From positions 20,163,127-20,227,126 of the forward strand of contig NC_088297.1 in the NCBI RefSeq assembly GCF_032854445.1: a stretch of DNA of 64,000 bases, written 5' to 3'. A program made the position numbers and the translations under genes. This DNA comes from Liolophura sinensis (lineage: Eukaryota; Mollusca; Polyplacophora; Chitonida; Chitonidae). The notes beneath the pieces are model-generated. The model did no database searches. It worked only from the letters and a program-made list of their open reading frames with translations, and was not told the DNA's origin. Shown piece after piece: positions 23,451 through 34,873 of this stretch; position 1 is the first letter of the stretch, and each line of letters opens with the position of its first letter.

Positions 23451-23886
23451 TGTAGAGTGTTCAGTTCTGCTGTTGAAGTGAAATGAAGTTAATCAGTGAG
23501 TTTAATGCTGTATTAACAATACAATAAACTGGTAACAATACAGTAGCTACTTGTGTGTTCTTTTGATAGTTTTCATTTTCTGGTGAGTCATCAGAAGTTC
23601 CCAGGCACTTTTGTGTTATAATTCTGTACAGTGAAGGGAATAGATGATTCATGTCACTTCACATATCTACTTTACCTCATTCACTTGTTTGGAACAGTGT
23701 CTTATCAAAAGAACACTGTGTTACATGTGATGTTCCACTGAGTTGCCTTTGTGTGTCACTTATTTGAAGTTGGCAGGGTGTTAAAGAAGGAGAAATTCGC
23801 TTAGTTTTTGCTTGATGTGTTTTCATGGGAAAGTGGATTTGTAATGTAAATGTATGTGCATATGATAATCTCCACATAAACATGTA

Positions 23887-24114
23887 ACCCAATTTTTCAA
23901 CTTTTTGAATGGACTCGGCAACCAATATTTTGAAACATTCTAAGAGAACTGTTTAGTGCCGAGAAATAATTTGCACAGTTTTATGAAGCTTCCATCTTTA
24001 GTGACACAGCCAAACTCTTTTTAGCGTCATTTTTATAACAGTTGCTTAGGTAAATTCCACTGGAATAAGGTGCTTCAGGGGTTAAAAATGCAGGAGATTT
24101 ACAGTATGTTAATA
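23887..24114 (+). mobile_element. MITE family 1
   Basis: It is flanked by TA on both sides. The left end is ACCCAATTTTTCAACTTTTT and the right end is GGAGATTTACAG. The interior matches other copies: TTTTGAAACATTC, GAGAAATAATTTGCACAGTT, ATGAAGCTTCCATCTTTAGT and TCCACTGGAAT. Confidence 0.8.
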
Positions 24115-24422
24115 CTTTTAAACAGATATTTGTACCGTGCGAACAAGCTGGAGATTATATTGTTTGTAAGTACAGTATGTCAAAGCTGTTACGACAAAAA
24201 GTCATAAACATATGAACACGGCTCTACGTAAGAGGTCAGTCAAACGTGATGTTGCCAAGAAGATTCAGATTATATGGCTGACGAAGATAATGTTTATGTA
24301 CATGTATATGTACAATTCGCTGAAACACGTGTTTGCTTAAATAAATGGACCTCTGTAACATGTAGGAAAGGGTTAAGTTTTTGAATAAAATATTTTCCGT
24401 TTACCATGCGGAATTATCTGTA

Positions 24423-24627
24423 AGGGCATTTTCAACCACCAAAGCACGTTTTTCAGTGGAATTCATGCATGTAATTATTATGAAAATGGTGCTAAAAATG
24501 ATTTGTTTATGTCATTAAAGATGCAAGCTTCTTACAACTGTTCAAATTATTTTCTCTACACCCTCTTCTCTGAGAATGTTTCAAACTATTGATTGTGGAC
24601 GCAGTTGAAAAGGTTGAAGAATTAGCA
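24423..24627 (-). mobile_element. MITE family 1, reverse orientation
   Basis: It ends with AGTTGAAAAGGTTGAAGAAT, the reverse complement of the family 1 left end, and is flanked by TA. It lies only about 310 bp from the plus-strand copy at 23887, so the two form an inverted pair. Confidence 0.8.
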
Positions 24628-24901
24628 TATATATTGTCGAAGTTTGTGTTTTAATTATGAAATTTGGTAAAAAAGCTTATGCTTGTTTCAATTTTTTTTT
24701 TTCATTTATTGCTTAACAATGGTTATTTTTCTTCTTTTTGTCTAATTTACATATTTGTTTTTGTAAATGCATTAATGTACACATATATGTACATTTAACT
24801 TCCAGGAATTATAATGCACAGCTCATGAGTACTGTAAATTCCCAGTTTAATTGTAACAGTGTGTACAATTGTACAAGTTGATATGTGCATTGTTTAGACC
24901 A

Positions 24902-25107
24902 GGGGTCAGTTTCATGAAGCCCACTTAGTGTTAAGTTGCCCTGAGCTAAGTGCACTTTATATCTCTACAACATACGTTGTCATGGTACCCATTCCTCAAA
25001 CTTTTAGCATACGAAAGAGCAACTTTCAAGGGTTGAAATGCGAAAGTGTTGAAGAATTACAGTAGTTAAGGGCTTACTTAGCTAAGTCAGCTTCATGAAA
25101 CAGGCCT
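24902..25107 (+). mobile_element. Foldback element with nested MITE
   Basis: The left arm GTCAGTTTCATGAAGCCCAC is the imperfect reverse complement of the right arm AGTCAGCTTCATGAAACAGG. Between them is a 75-bp TA-flanked insertion (24988-25062). The element class is unknown. Confidence 0.7.
24988..25062 (+). mobile_element. 75-bp mini-MITE, family 2-like, nested
   Basis: It begins CCCATTCCTCAAACTTTT and ends TGTTGAAGAATTACAG, with TA immediately on each side. The inverted repeat covers most of the length (AGCATACGAAAG against CGAAAGTG). The flanking sequence without it is seen at 17446. Confidence 0.7.
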
Positions 25108-28100
25108 CTGTGCAAAATGCGGTACATATCACATCGCTATAGTGCTGCAAGTATTTTAACGTTACAGAACAGCAGTTGGCATGATCCCTTCACCTCCCTT
25201 TAAATCCATATTTCATACACTCTGAACAGACGTCTCTCTGGTTCAGTTCAACTGCATTCTGTTTCCTGTAGTTCATGTCTGTCTGGTTTTGTACTGGATT
25301 GACTCCGTGAAACCATTTTGTCTGAGCTGCTGATATTGATGGACAGATCTGCTCATTGTAGCAGATGTCTGATGATTACTAAGGCCCACCATTTTGTCTT
25401 GGTCTAGACGGCCAATCAGTAGTTAGCATAGGTACATTCTAGTTGGCTTCTAAATCGATGTCTTTACAAACCTTTGATGATTCATGTGGTCTGTACTATG
25501 CTTTGTTCATGTATACAACCCAAGTAATTACTTCAGTGAATAGAAGAGGCAAAAAGTAACCTCTTCCCTGGAGTTTATGGTCATTATGTCTCTAAATAAT
25601 GCTCTTTGGAGAATCTTTCCTTGATATGCCTGAAATGCTGCCGTTTTTGGCATTTTAAAACCACAATGATTCATTCGTCCTTTGGAGAATGTTGTATAAT
25701 ATCAAGTAATGTATAGTATTCTAAGCATCATACTCCATTGAGGCAGCACATATACATATACATTGTACACAGGGCCATATCTACAGTTTGGGGTCCCAAC
25801 CTGTTGCTTGCCCAAACTAAACAAGCTGTATTGAAACTAACAAGTAAATTAAACAGGACTAAGTTTTTATATAAATTTTCTTCATTCATTACTATCTCTT
25901 AGAAAGCATAATTTTGAGTTACATTTTTAAAAATTTGTTTATGCACAGTCGCATTGTTTGGGATCAGAGCCATAGATGTGTCCCTGGTACAGTATATGCT
26001 AGCTTTGGAACCAACTTGCTTAAAGGATCCAGACACCAGACCCCAGACCCCAATCAAAGACTACCGTACATGTTACATTGACCATTACACGGTCACATTA
26101 CACCCAAAGCAAATAAACAAACAAACAATACTGTACATATTGAATTCAGGGGATGTATTGCTTTCTGATTGTTAATCTTCTTAGACAAATTGATGAAGAT
26201 ACTGGCACTTTTCAATGTCTGTTTGGTGTAATTTTTGTGACAGTTGATAGAGTTTATACATTTTGGGCATCTTTCAACAATGTTAAAGAGCACGTGTACA
26301 TTACTGTAGCTGTAAACTATTCACCTCCGGAAATGCTTTAAAAGAATTTTGGTATACATAAAAGGGATGTTGTAAAGTGCTTGTTCAAACTACACATACA
26401 AAGGTTTAGAGGGCCACTGTCATTCAGTTTGGGATGCCTGTAAGGCTGATTGTCCCAACTACTCACAACTGTAAACTAGAAGGTACTTTATTTGACTACT
26501 GAGTTTGCCCTGAAAATTCGCCCAGACGTGAAAAAAAAACAAAAAACATAAAGAATAAAGGCCATTTATTACTTTAGGGCTGAAGCTGGTAATTTCCATG
26601 CAATAAATAGGACTCGGTGAATTAGGCTAAATGAGTACAGGTAACTTAGTCACATGCACACTTTTAGGTTAAGTACAGTAGTTTATGTCTTGTTACTATC
26701 TCTGAACCTGACGTGAGACAGACCGAATTAGGCTGAACTGTGGTGATCAGGTGACTAGGTGGTAGGTACACAGGTATGGCTGTGTCGCCCACTTTAATAC
26801 CGTCACTTCAGGGGGTGGGGGGCTGGTGTTTGAGTTTGTTGACATTTTGTCTGGTGTCTGGGTAATACTGTGTAACACTGTCTCCTCACTTCTACCCAGG
26901 CCAGGCCAATGCTATGTTTGTGTTTTTCTTTCTGGGACAGAGTTCAATGTGAAAAAAGATTTATGTACATGTGAAATTGAAAAGAAAGTTGAAATTTAAT
27001 GGATCTCAATTTAGTTAGCATAAAATGTGTTTTGTTGTTGTTGTTGTTGAAATTTTTGCAGAAAGTTAATATTTTTGTTATGCACATGATCTTGTACATG
27101 CATGTATATTAAAAAACAGATGTTTACAAGATCTGTTCAGATATCTTTAATTTCTTGGAGCTAAGTAAAATTGACTTTTTGGTATACAATAGTAAATGCT
27201 CAATGTATTACAAAAAAAAATAGAGAAAAAATGTGACATCAGTACATCATTGATGTGTAGTTGTATGGCAGTGAGACTGGTGGGAAAACATAAAATAAGT
27301 AGGTGTAGCCATTCTCACCTCACTCATGTCACAGAGGCTTAACCTGTAATTGTCATAGGTAACAGTTGCCGCTGTAATAAAAACTGAATCTTTGTGTGTT
27401 TGATATCTACTGGAGATTGCCTGAACACACATCCTTAAACTCTAAACCTATCAAATTCTGTGCCCTCCCCTCCACCCCCCCCCCCCTCCCCCCAACCACC
27501 ACCCATCTTTCCCCTACCTGGCTTCCCTGTCCTGAATAGTCTATGAATGTCTGGTTAATAAACTGAAATACACATAATATGAACTTATGTACTATGCTGG
27601 TTGAATTGGGTCAGGTAGAAGAGGTTGGGTGAACAAAATTAAGCAGAAATCGAAACATCATTATTTGAACACCGATAGCTTTGCCTTACCGAACATTGGT
27701 AAAGCTGCAACACATGTAAATCTTCCTGGTAGTCAACACATTGAAAGTGTCCGGTATGGTCTGTTCTGTTTTGGACAAGTTCTGTAATGTTCCCTTTTTA
27801 AACTTTTTTTCAATGTTAAATATCATTTATTTTCGAACTAGGCAAAAAAGTGGATGATAAATCGGCTGCCAAAATAGTATACATCAGTGTTCTAGGGGAT
27901 AGGTTGAACTGCTCATGAAAGTGCAGGGAAACAGGATATTAGCCCCTTTGAAGGTCCTTCAAAATCAATTCCTTTCACAGGGTGGAAATCCTGACTAACA
28001 GACTGGGACGTCGGTGGGTGGGTATGTGTGCTCAACCTTTGGTGCTATCACAGCAATGTACCCAGGTAAGACAATACTTATTGTTTGGCATTCTCGGTGT

Positions 28101-28220
28101 GGTTGATGTTATTCTCCTGTCATGTTCATCCACAGGAAATGTCTAAACAGTAGGGATTAGTTTGTTGCTCTGTCTTAGAAACAGGGGAGGGGAAAGAGGG
28201 AAAGTTCTTATTTTGGTGAA
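25108..28220. other. Intron stretch, nothing recognised
   Basis: AT-rich sequence with no gene. It holds a short (TGT)n run near 27032-27050 and a C-rich tract (27466-27495). Confidence 0.5.
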
Positions 28221-28223
28221 TGA

Positions 28224-28458
28224 TGGTGCCTCTGTGGCATGGCCCAATGATCCAGGAGGCCTTTAACCTGTGTGATCGCTCTATGTTAAAGTTAAGCTCA
28301 TGCTGGCTTTCTCTTCAGCCTTGTGTGCGAAGGTCTGCCAGCAGTATGTGGATGGTCGTGGGTTTCTCCTGGGCTCTGCCCACTTTCCTCTCAAAATAGT
28401 ACTGGCCACCTTCGTATAAATGAAAGTGTAAAACACCAATGAAATACATAAATAAATA
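28224..28458 (+). mobile_element. SINE family A, diverged
   Basis: The order of blocks is kept: GCCTCTGTGGCATGG, CTCATGCTGGCTTTC, GGATGGTCGTGGGTTTCTCC, CTGGCCACC and an AAACACCAATGAAATA tail. Many substitutions and loss of the GAGTACGG block mark an old copy. Confidence 0.85.
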
Positions 28459-28881
28459 TTCTAAATTTTGATGAAAGATCCAATCCTTTGCTTCTAAGAA
28501 TCAAAATGGTACTAAAGAAATTCGAGACAAATCTGTCCGTTTTGGGGTGGATCTACAAACTTGCAGAGATGACAGGGCAGAAATTGATTGATTCCGGCAG
28601 TTCATTAATCTGTCCATTTTCCGACTGATACATGGTGAAGGCATAGAGCTCATCGTAAAGCTGTCTGGTAGAAAAATTTATTTGTATGTGCTGTCTTATA
28701 GTATTAGGAGTGACTGCCTGTAGACTGATTTACAGCTTATCTTCAGCTTTGTTCATTGTACGCCTCACCATATACAGAGCAAACTGAACTTTGTTTTCTA
28801 GAACAAACAGTGACCACAATTTTTTTTAACCTGGAATTAGATTTGAAAGATGTGAGTGGGTAAAGGTGGATGGTTGTTGTT

Positions 28882-28892
<11 letters not shown>

Positions 28893-28912
<20 letters not shown>
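28893..28912 (+). repeat. Uninterrupted G20 homopolymer after a T-run
   Basis: Twenty G directly follow ten T. It is the longest single-base G run in the window. Confidence 0.95.
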
Positions 28913-29754
28913 CAAAACTTGCTCTTTCAGTTGTAGTTTATTTGTGGTATAGACAACCAGTTAATGCTTGGGTTATTAGTGTGATATTAGGTCCGCACTT
29001 ATGGAGAATATTTTAGCACATGTTTTGATGTTTAAGGCCAATTGTGATTTTACCCTTAAAATGCCATGGATTATACCTATAACATAGTCCTAGAAAATGT
29101 CCTGAGTCCTTCCTATAAATGTCCTAAAAAGTCATGAGTTTTATCATACAGGTAAAAGGTTCTGGAAAAGGACTTGATTTAATTTATGAAATGCCCTAGA
29201 GAATTTATTGCTTTAGCGCGAGAAAGCTACATGTAGGTCCTAGGAAAAGTCAAAGAAGAGATCACCCCAAAAACTATCTGGATTTAACCAATGAGAAGCT
29301 CTGGAAACTCCTATAACTCTGTAACTGAACATGTTAAAGACCTCTGACTGAATTGTGGTGAGAGATCTTGATTCAGGTATCAGTGGTGGGTGCAAAAAAA
29401 AAGTCTGTGTTTGACCTTTCCGTTCCATGAATGTCATACTGTGTATGTACATGGTTGTTAGGTTGGGCATCACTTAAAAATTTGTACTGTGTCACCTTAA
29501 TGGGGCAATCTTTGTGGTCAGACATTTGTTCATACCCACTTGACATTCACCGGAAGTTCACTCTCCTACTCGGAAATTATACAGCGATGAAGATTGCGAG
29601 GGAATGTAAGATTTAATGATTGAGGTCTTGCTATTTACTGGATTGATTACGTCCTTCAGTTCAGTCAGTTCAACCACAATTCTTAAGATTTTTAAGTTTG
29701 CACATGTAGCTTTACTGAGGGGTCTTGACTATGGTTTTCTGTTTGTATCTGTAG

Positions 29755-29965
29755 ATGTATGGAACAATTTGTAAAGTGGTTTCAAGAGTTTGTGGTTTGT
29801 AAAGTGTTGCAGATGTTGTCTGAAGTTCACCCAACACCTGCTATAGTGGACCAGATGTTAACTTTACATGAAGATCTTCCCACAAAAACCATGCTATATT
29901 CACTTTTTTCTTCAAAAGGTCAAGACTGCCATTCAGTACTGAGGTTAAACATGGTGAAGGTTTGA
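29755..29965 (+). other. Candidate unrecognised exon or small ORF
   Basis: TTTTCTGTTTGTATCTGTAG immediately precedes ATGTATGGAA, a good-looking splice acceptor. A 68-codon open frame (MEQFVKWFQEFVV...) follows to TGA at 29963-29965. Only a weak donor (GAAG|GTTTGA) lies at its end. It is not part of any exostosin block I know. In AT-rich DNA of this length such a coincidence is possible. Confidence 0.2.
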
Positions 29966-30159
29966 CCATTTTGATAGTTAATGATGACTCCATTTTAGCA
30001 TAACTTAGTTTATGAGTAATGGACCTTTAGAAAAAAAGTGCAGCTTTAGAGACAAATAAGGATCACAAACATCACTTTTGAAGCTAAAGCTTCTTGCAGG
30101 ATCATGTAAACGCCTTTCTGAGATTAGTGGGACTCCATCTGAATCAGGCGCAGTGAATA

Positions 30160-30354
30160 CCCTACTTCTTCAACCATTTCAAATGCCACTGCAACCAGTA
30201 TTTTGAAGCATTCTGTGGGGCGTAGAGAAATAATGTGCACAGTTTCACAAAGCTTACGTCTTCAATGACACAAGCAAATCGTTTTCGGCATCATTTTCTG
30301 AATAATTGTATGCAGAAACTCCACTGAGAAAAAGTTGAAAATTTACCATAACAG
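30160..30354 (+). mobile_element. MITE family 1, right end decayed
   Basis: TA precedes CCCTACTTCTTCAACCATTT. The interior has GAGAAATAATGTGCACAGTT and TGTATGCAGAAACTCCACTG. The right inverted repeat is eroded (AAAGTTGAAAATTTACC). Confidence 0.75.
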
Positions 30355-30666
30355 TTAGTCAGGGAAGAAATTAAAGGTCAGATAAAATAATTCCTAAATG
30401 ATATTGCATATTATCATATGTCCAGTCTGTTTGTTTCTTTCACCAATGGCCAGATGAAGGTAAACAGGCTTGTCATATCTAGAGTGTGTAGGGCATTAGC
30501 TGTGATGATAACACTGCTATCTGTCTTAAAGGTCTTGCTAGAGTCTTCTTAACCATGATTGATGACCCCTACAGGGGTTATGCCCAGGACAGGCCACTCC
30601 CCCTCTGTTGTCTACCAACCTTAGCCTGTCTGTGCCATAAAGGGACAGCTCTCATTCAAAACCCAT

Positions 30667-30950
30667 CCCTCATCTGTTGGTGGCTATGAGCAAGGTGCCC
30701 TGTAAAACCCCTTCTTGTATAACTGTCTGATCAGAATATTGACAGCCACATGTACCTCATCTGTTGGTGGCCATAAACAAGGTGCCCTGTTAACCCTCTT
30801 CTTGTATAACTGTCTGATCAGAATATTGACAGCCACATGTACCTCATCTGTTGGTGGCCATAAACAAGGTGCCCTGTTAACCCTCTTCTTGTATAACTGT
30901 CTGATCAGAATATTGACAGCTACATGTGTACATGTACTTCATCTGTTTGT
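30667..30950 (+). repeat. 87-bp tandem repeat, about 3.3 copies
   Basis: CTCATCTGTTGGTGGC recurs at spacings of 87 bp (copies start at 30667, 30754 and 30841). A shorter fourth copy is present. The middle copies are nearly identical. As 87 is a multiple of three, a repeat-derived ORF (30715-31029) results. Confidence 0.93.
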
Positions 30951-31045
30951 GGGTCTTGCAAAGTTCATGTATATGGGTCTATATAGTTTAGCAGAATTGA
31001 ACGCTGGATATACATGTATGCATACATGATCATACATGCATGCTA

Positions 31046-31250
31046 TAGATGAACTAAAATTTCGCCCACAAAAGTTAATTTTTAGAGGCAAATGAATGTC
31101 ACAAAATAGTAATTTTTGTGCTGAAACTTACAATTTCTAGTAGAATGTCATCCAATGTTCCAAGCAAACCTCAAAATACGTTTCTAAAATCTATCAGAAT
31201 CAGGGAAAATGGGCAAGTTTGACATAAACGAAACCTGTGGCCATTTAGGG
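31046..31250 (+). mobile_element. MITE family 3
   Basis: GAACTAAAATTTCGCCCACA starts the copy and GGCCATTTAGGG followed by TA ends it. The interior TTTTAGAGGCAAATGAATGT and TCAGGGAAAATGGGCAAG match the copy at 33948. Confidence 0.8.
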
Positions 31251-31251
31251 T

Positions 31252-33670
31252 ATCTTGGAGCGTTAGGCCGAGTGTGAAAACAAAGTGCCAGGCGTTTAAA
31301 TAATCTGAAATGGCCATGTCTGAGATGCAACTTGAGATTTCATGATATCGATACTAGATCCAGTAATAGTACACGCTATAGAAAGAATTTCAGAGATACT
31401 TATGACAAGACTTTATCTCCTGTGTAAATCAGAATTTTCTCTGGGTGCTTCCCTTCTCTCCAGTGTGTAGGGGAAAGTTTGCAAGATGTGTGATATCACA
31501 TGCATATGCACTAAAGCGCTTAATCATTTACATATGTTTGAAAACTTATTTTATTTTTAATTAATTTGAGGGCATATATATTTAAATGTACATGAATAAC
31601 TTTATAATTATACGTGTACATTGTCAGTTGTATTTTTTTAAAGATAATTTGCATAATGAGCATTTCCATAAATGTTCCCATTATAGAATATATATTATGT
31701 GTGTATGTAGGTATGTAATTCATTGAGAAGAACATTTTCATCTGAACTACATGTACATATAGCAGCTGCATGTATATATGTTTAAAAAGATAGAGCATTT
31801 GAGAGACTTCTAAGAGTCAGTGAGGACTGTCAAAGTTAATCCAGGTTGAAGTGTGCAGGTCAGAGTGAGTTCAGCCTCCGAATCCTTTGATAAACCTTTT
31901 GACGCAACTTGTTGACTTTTCCTCCAGTTGGTCTGTCGTCGGGGAATGTCAACTTTTCACCTGTGTGGAATTTGGAGACGCCCCCTTATTTGACAGGCCT
32001 GTTTGAAGAAGCGTTGCATACCACAGCCCAAGTCCTGATGGAAAGCAGACTCTTATATTAATGTCTGTTTATACAATAATCAGCGCAGTTATCTAATTAC
32101 GTTACCACCCTCTCGGAAACCAGTCAGCTTGAGGGTGAAATCTGGGTGAGAGGAAGTCCACAACATTCTCTAGAGAAAAATACCTTTATTAGGTAATCTG
32201 CCTGGAGTTCAATGCAGTGCACTGGCTTCCAGCAAAACAGATTAAAACTTGTGCCTTTATCTCTGGTCCGAATTATTCCAGAGGTTCATCTGTCATGACT
32301 AAACCCAAATGCACTTGGCCTCGACTTTAAGGAACACAGGGTAATGCACAGGGTACATGGAAAAGTGTGACCAGTAAGCTGATACCTTTAGTTCCAGATG
32401 CTTAAATTTTCATCTGACTGCTATCTATTATTTCACAAGTGGGCCTTTGTGGGCCATGATTGTAGAATCTAATTTTGTTTACATGTATATACTGTATATA
32501 CAGATATACACAACTTTATATGTATATATATATAAAGTCTCTGTTTTGACAATGCAAGTGTATAATATAAAGGAGGTGTATTATTCGTACATGGTGTGTA
32601 CCCTGTAGCTTTAACTTGATTCAGCTTTTGTAACATGTAACTCTCCATAGAGCAAGTTGATTCGTGTAAATTGCAGAACATAGTTTAAATCCCAATACAC
32701 TGCAGCACTATTTAAAAGTACACGTACCAGTTATCTGCTACATGTATGTAACATGTACACAGACCTGTGTTGTGAGATGCTCTTGCTGAGGAAGTAATGA
32801 CACATGCCGTATGGCAGGTCAGCTTTAAGAATTTCTATCATTCATTTCTTTGTAACAAATGTATTTCTTTAAATAATGTTATACCCTACTGAAAGGGGAT
32901 AGTTCAAACTGCATCACAGGAAGCCTTTTTCATGTGTATTACCGACGTGTACATAAATAAATGTTAGGCTTGTCTTAATCTGAATATAGTGCTGCATGAC
33001 TAAATTTGGTTTTCTTTTCTTGACCTGACTGTTTGCACATCTACATGTGTCTTCAGTGGTCATTTTTGACAGGAAGATGTGGTATGGGTCAATAATGTTC
33101 ATTTCACATCTTCTCTGGCGAGTTAATTCTCCTGTTTTCCTTTATTTTATTTTGGATAATGTCTGTTTTTTTAGGACAGTGGAAAAGTTTTGTTTCCTCC
33201 CCCGAGAGGTTTTCATACAAAATGCTTGTCTGAGCACTTCTTAAAGAGAAGCCATCTAAAAGCCATTATGAAGACACTAGAAGAAGGAAAAAAAAAAGTT
33301 TTGAATTCTGCACATTGAAACAATGCTGGGAAACTTGCTTCCGCTGGAGTGTAAAATTACATTTAGCTAATCCTCTTGAGCAATGTGCTGGCATGTTAAT
33401 GAGCTCTTTGCTTACATGTACATTATAGTTTGGTTTGTGGCATTTTGTTTATATCTGTTCATTTTTGTTTTTAGCCTTCAATTTGCTTTGGTAGAAATGA
33501 GCAACGTGTACACATATGTGTGCATGAATTGGGCTGTATTCTGTGTATCTTAAAATTATGTAGGTTGTAGTTGTAAGATTTCAAACAATTTTATGTGGAA
33601 ATCTTGCTAGCCGGGAACAGTCTGGTAGTGAAACTGTTGAAAGTTTTAATACAAGAGCAACACTACCTGG
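31252..33670. other. Intron stretch, nothing recognised
   Basis: AT-rich sequence with many ACATGTA words. No gene or element was recognised. Confidence 0.5.
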
Positions 33671-33676
33671 CTTTTT

Positions 33677-33928
33677 TATATGTTTTCATTAGTGTTTTAC
33701 TCTGTACTCAGGAATATTTCACTTACATGTATATGACGGCAACCACCATTGTGGTACGAGGAAATAGGGGTGAGAACCTGGGGGAACACATCCACAGGTT
33801 GGTAGACCTTCTCACGTACATGTAGGTCGGAGAGGAAGCCAGCATGAGCTGGGATTGAACTCATAGTGACCGGATTGGTGAGAGGCTCTTGAGTCATAAT
33901 GATTGTGCTATGCTGGCATGCTAAGCCA
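33677..33928 (-). mobile_element. SINE family A, diverged
   Basis: On the minus strand the blocks GGCTTAGCATGCCAGCATAG, GAGTTCAATCCCAGCTCATG, CTGGCTTCCTCTCCGACC and ATTCCTGAGTACAGAGTAAA occur in order. Confidence 0.87.
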
Positions 33929-33947
33929 TTATGCTCATTATAGAGTA

Positions 33948-34165
33948 CCCTAAATCACCTAAAATTTCACCCCAAAAAGTGCAATTTTAGAGGCAAATAG
34001 AGGTCACAAAAAATTATTTTTTGGTGCTGAAACTTATAATTTTCCAGTAGAATATCAGCCCATGTCACAAGCAGACCTCCACAGACCTTTCTTAACTCGG
34101 TAGAACTCTTAGAATCAGGGAAAAGGGTCGAGTTAATCATGGACGAAATTAACGGTCATTTAGGG
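33948..34165 (+). mobile_element. MITE family 3, reference copy
   Basis: TA, then CCCTAAATCACCTAAAATTT at the left, and GGTCATTTAGGG then TA at the right. The ends are inverted repeats of about 20 bp or more. Length 218 bp. No coding capacity. Confidence 0.88.
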
Positions 34166-34638
34166 TATGTCATAACTTTACTCTGGTTTGATTCTGTGAT
34201 TGTGATTATTGTACTCTAATACATCATAGAGCCATATGTTCTATTACAAACATGCGGGTAATGTACATGTACATGTACTGTTTTTCTTGTACATGGAGAA
34301 AAGCAGCCATTCTAACTGGTCATTTGTCTGAGCAGATACAGTGGTAAAGGTCAGAAGTGAAGATTTCCATTTTCTAGATCAGACTGTTAAGAGGCTTGGT
34401 TATGTGACTGAGCAATGCTCATGTGGCAAACAACAGATTAATGAAGTAAGAGCAGAATAGAAAGCAATGCATCACTGTAGATGTGTCACAGAAAACAGCG
34501 CAGGAGGTTGAGAGAAAGTCGATAAAGTTTCAGACAAGGTCTACACTTGTCCGTGCTGTGAGATAACTCTGCATTTTACTGTAATGTTTTTCTTTGTTAC
34601 TTATTTGTGTACATCAAGATAAAGTACAAATCATTGAT

Positions 34639-34873
34639 TGGGGGGCTCTGTGGCCGAGGGGGTTAGCATGCTATCGCAGCACAAGGAGCCTCTCACCAAT
34701 GCGGTCGGTGTGAGTTCATATCTGCGGCTCGGGTCTGGCAGAAACCTGCGAATCGTTATGGGTATCCCCTGGGCTCTGCCCCGGTTCCTCCCACCCATAA
34801 TGCTGGTCGCTGTTGTATAGGTGAAATATTCTTGAGTATGGCACAAAACACCAATCAAATAAATAAATAAATG
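34639..34873 (+). mobile_element. SINE family A
   Basis: The head GGGGGGCTCTGTGGCCGAGG with the A-box is present, followed by CTCACCAATGCGGTCG, GGCTCTGCCCCGGTTCCTCC, CATAATGCTGGTCGCTG, ATTCTTGAGTATGGC and an (AAATA)n end. A deletion removes part of the middle. Confidence 0.9.

Noticed and set aside
24902-25107. A structured non-coding RNA gene from the long hairpin
   Set aside because: A diverged relative at 17.4 kb and the nested TA-flanked insertion fit a mobile foldback element better.
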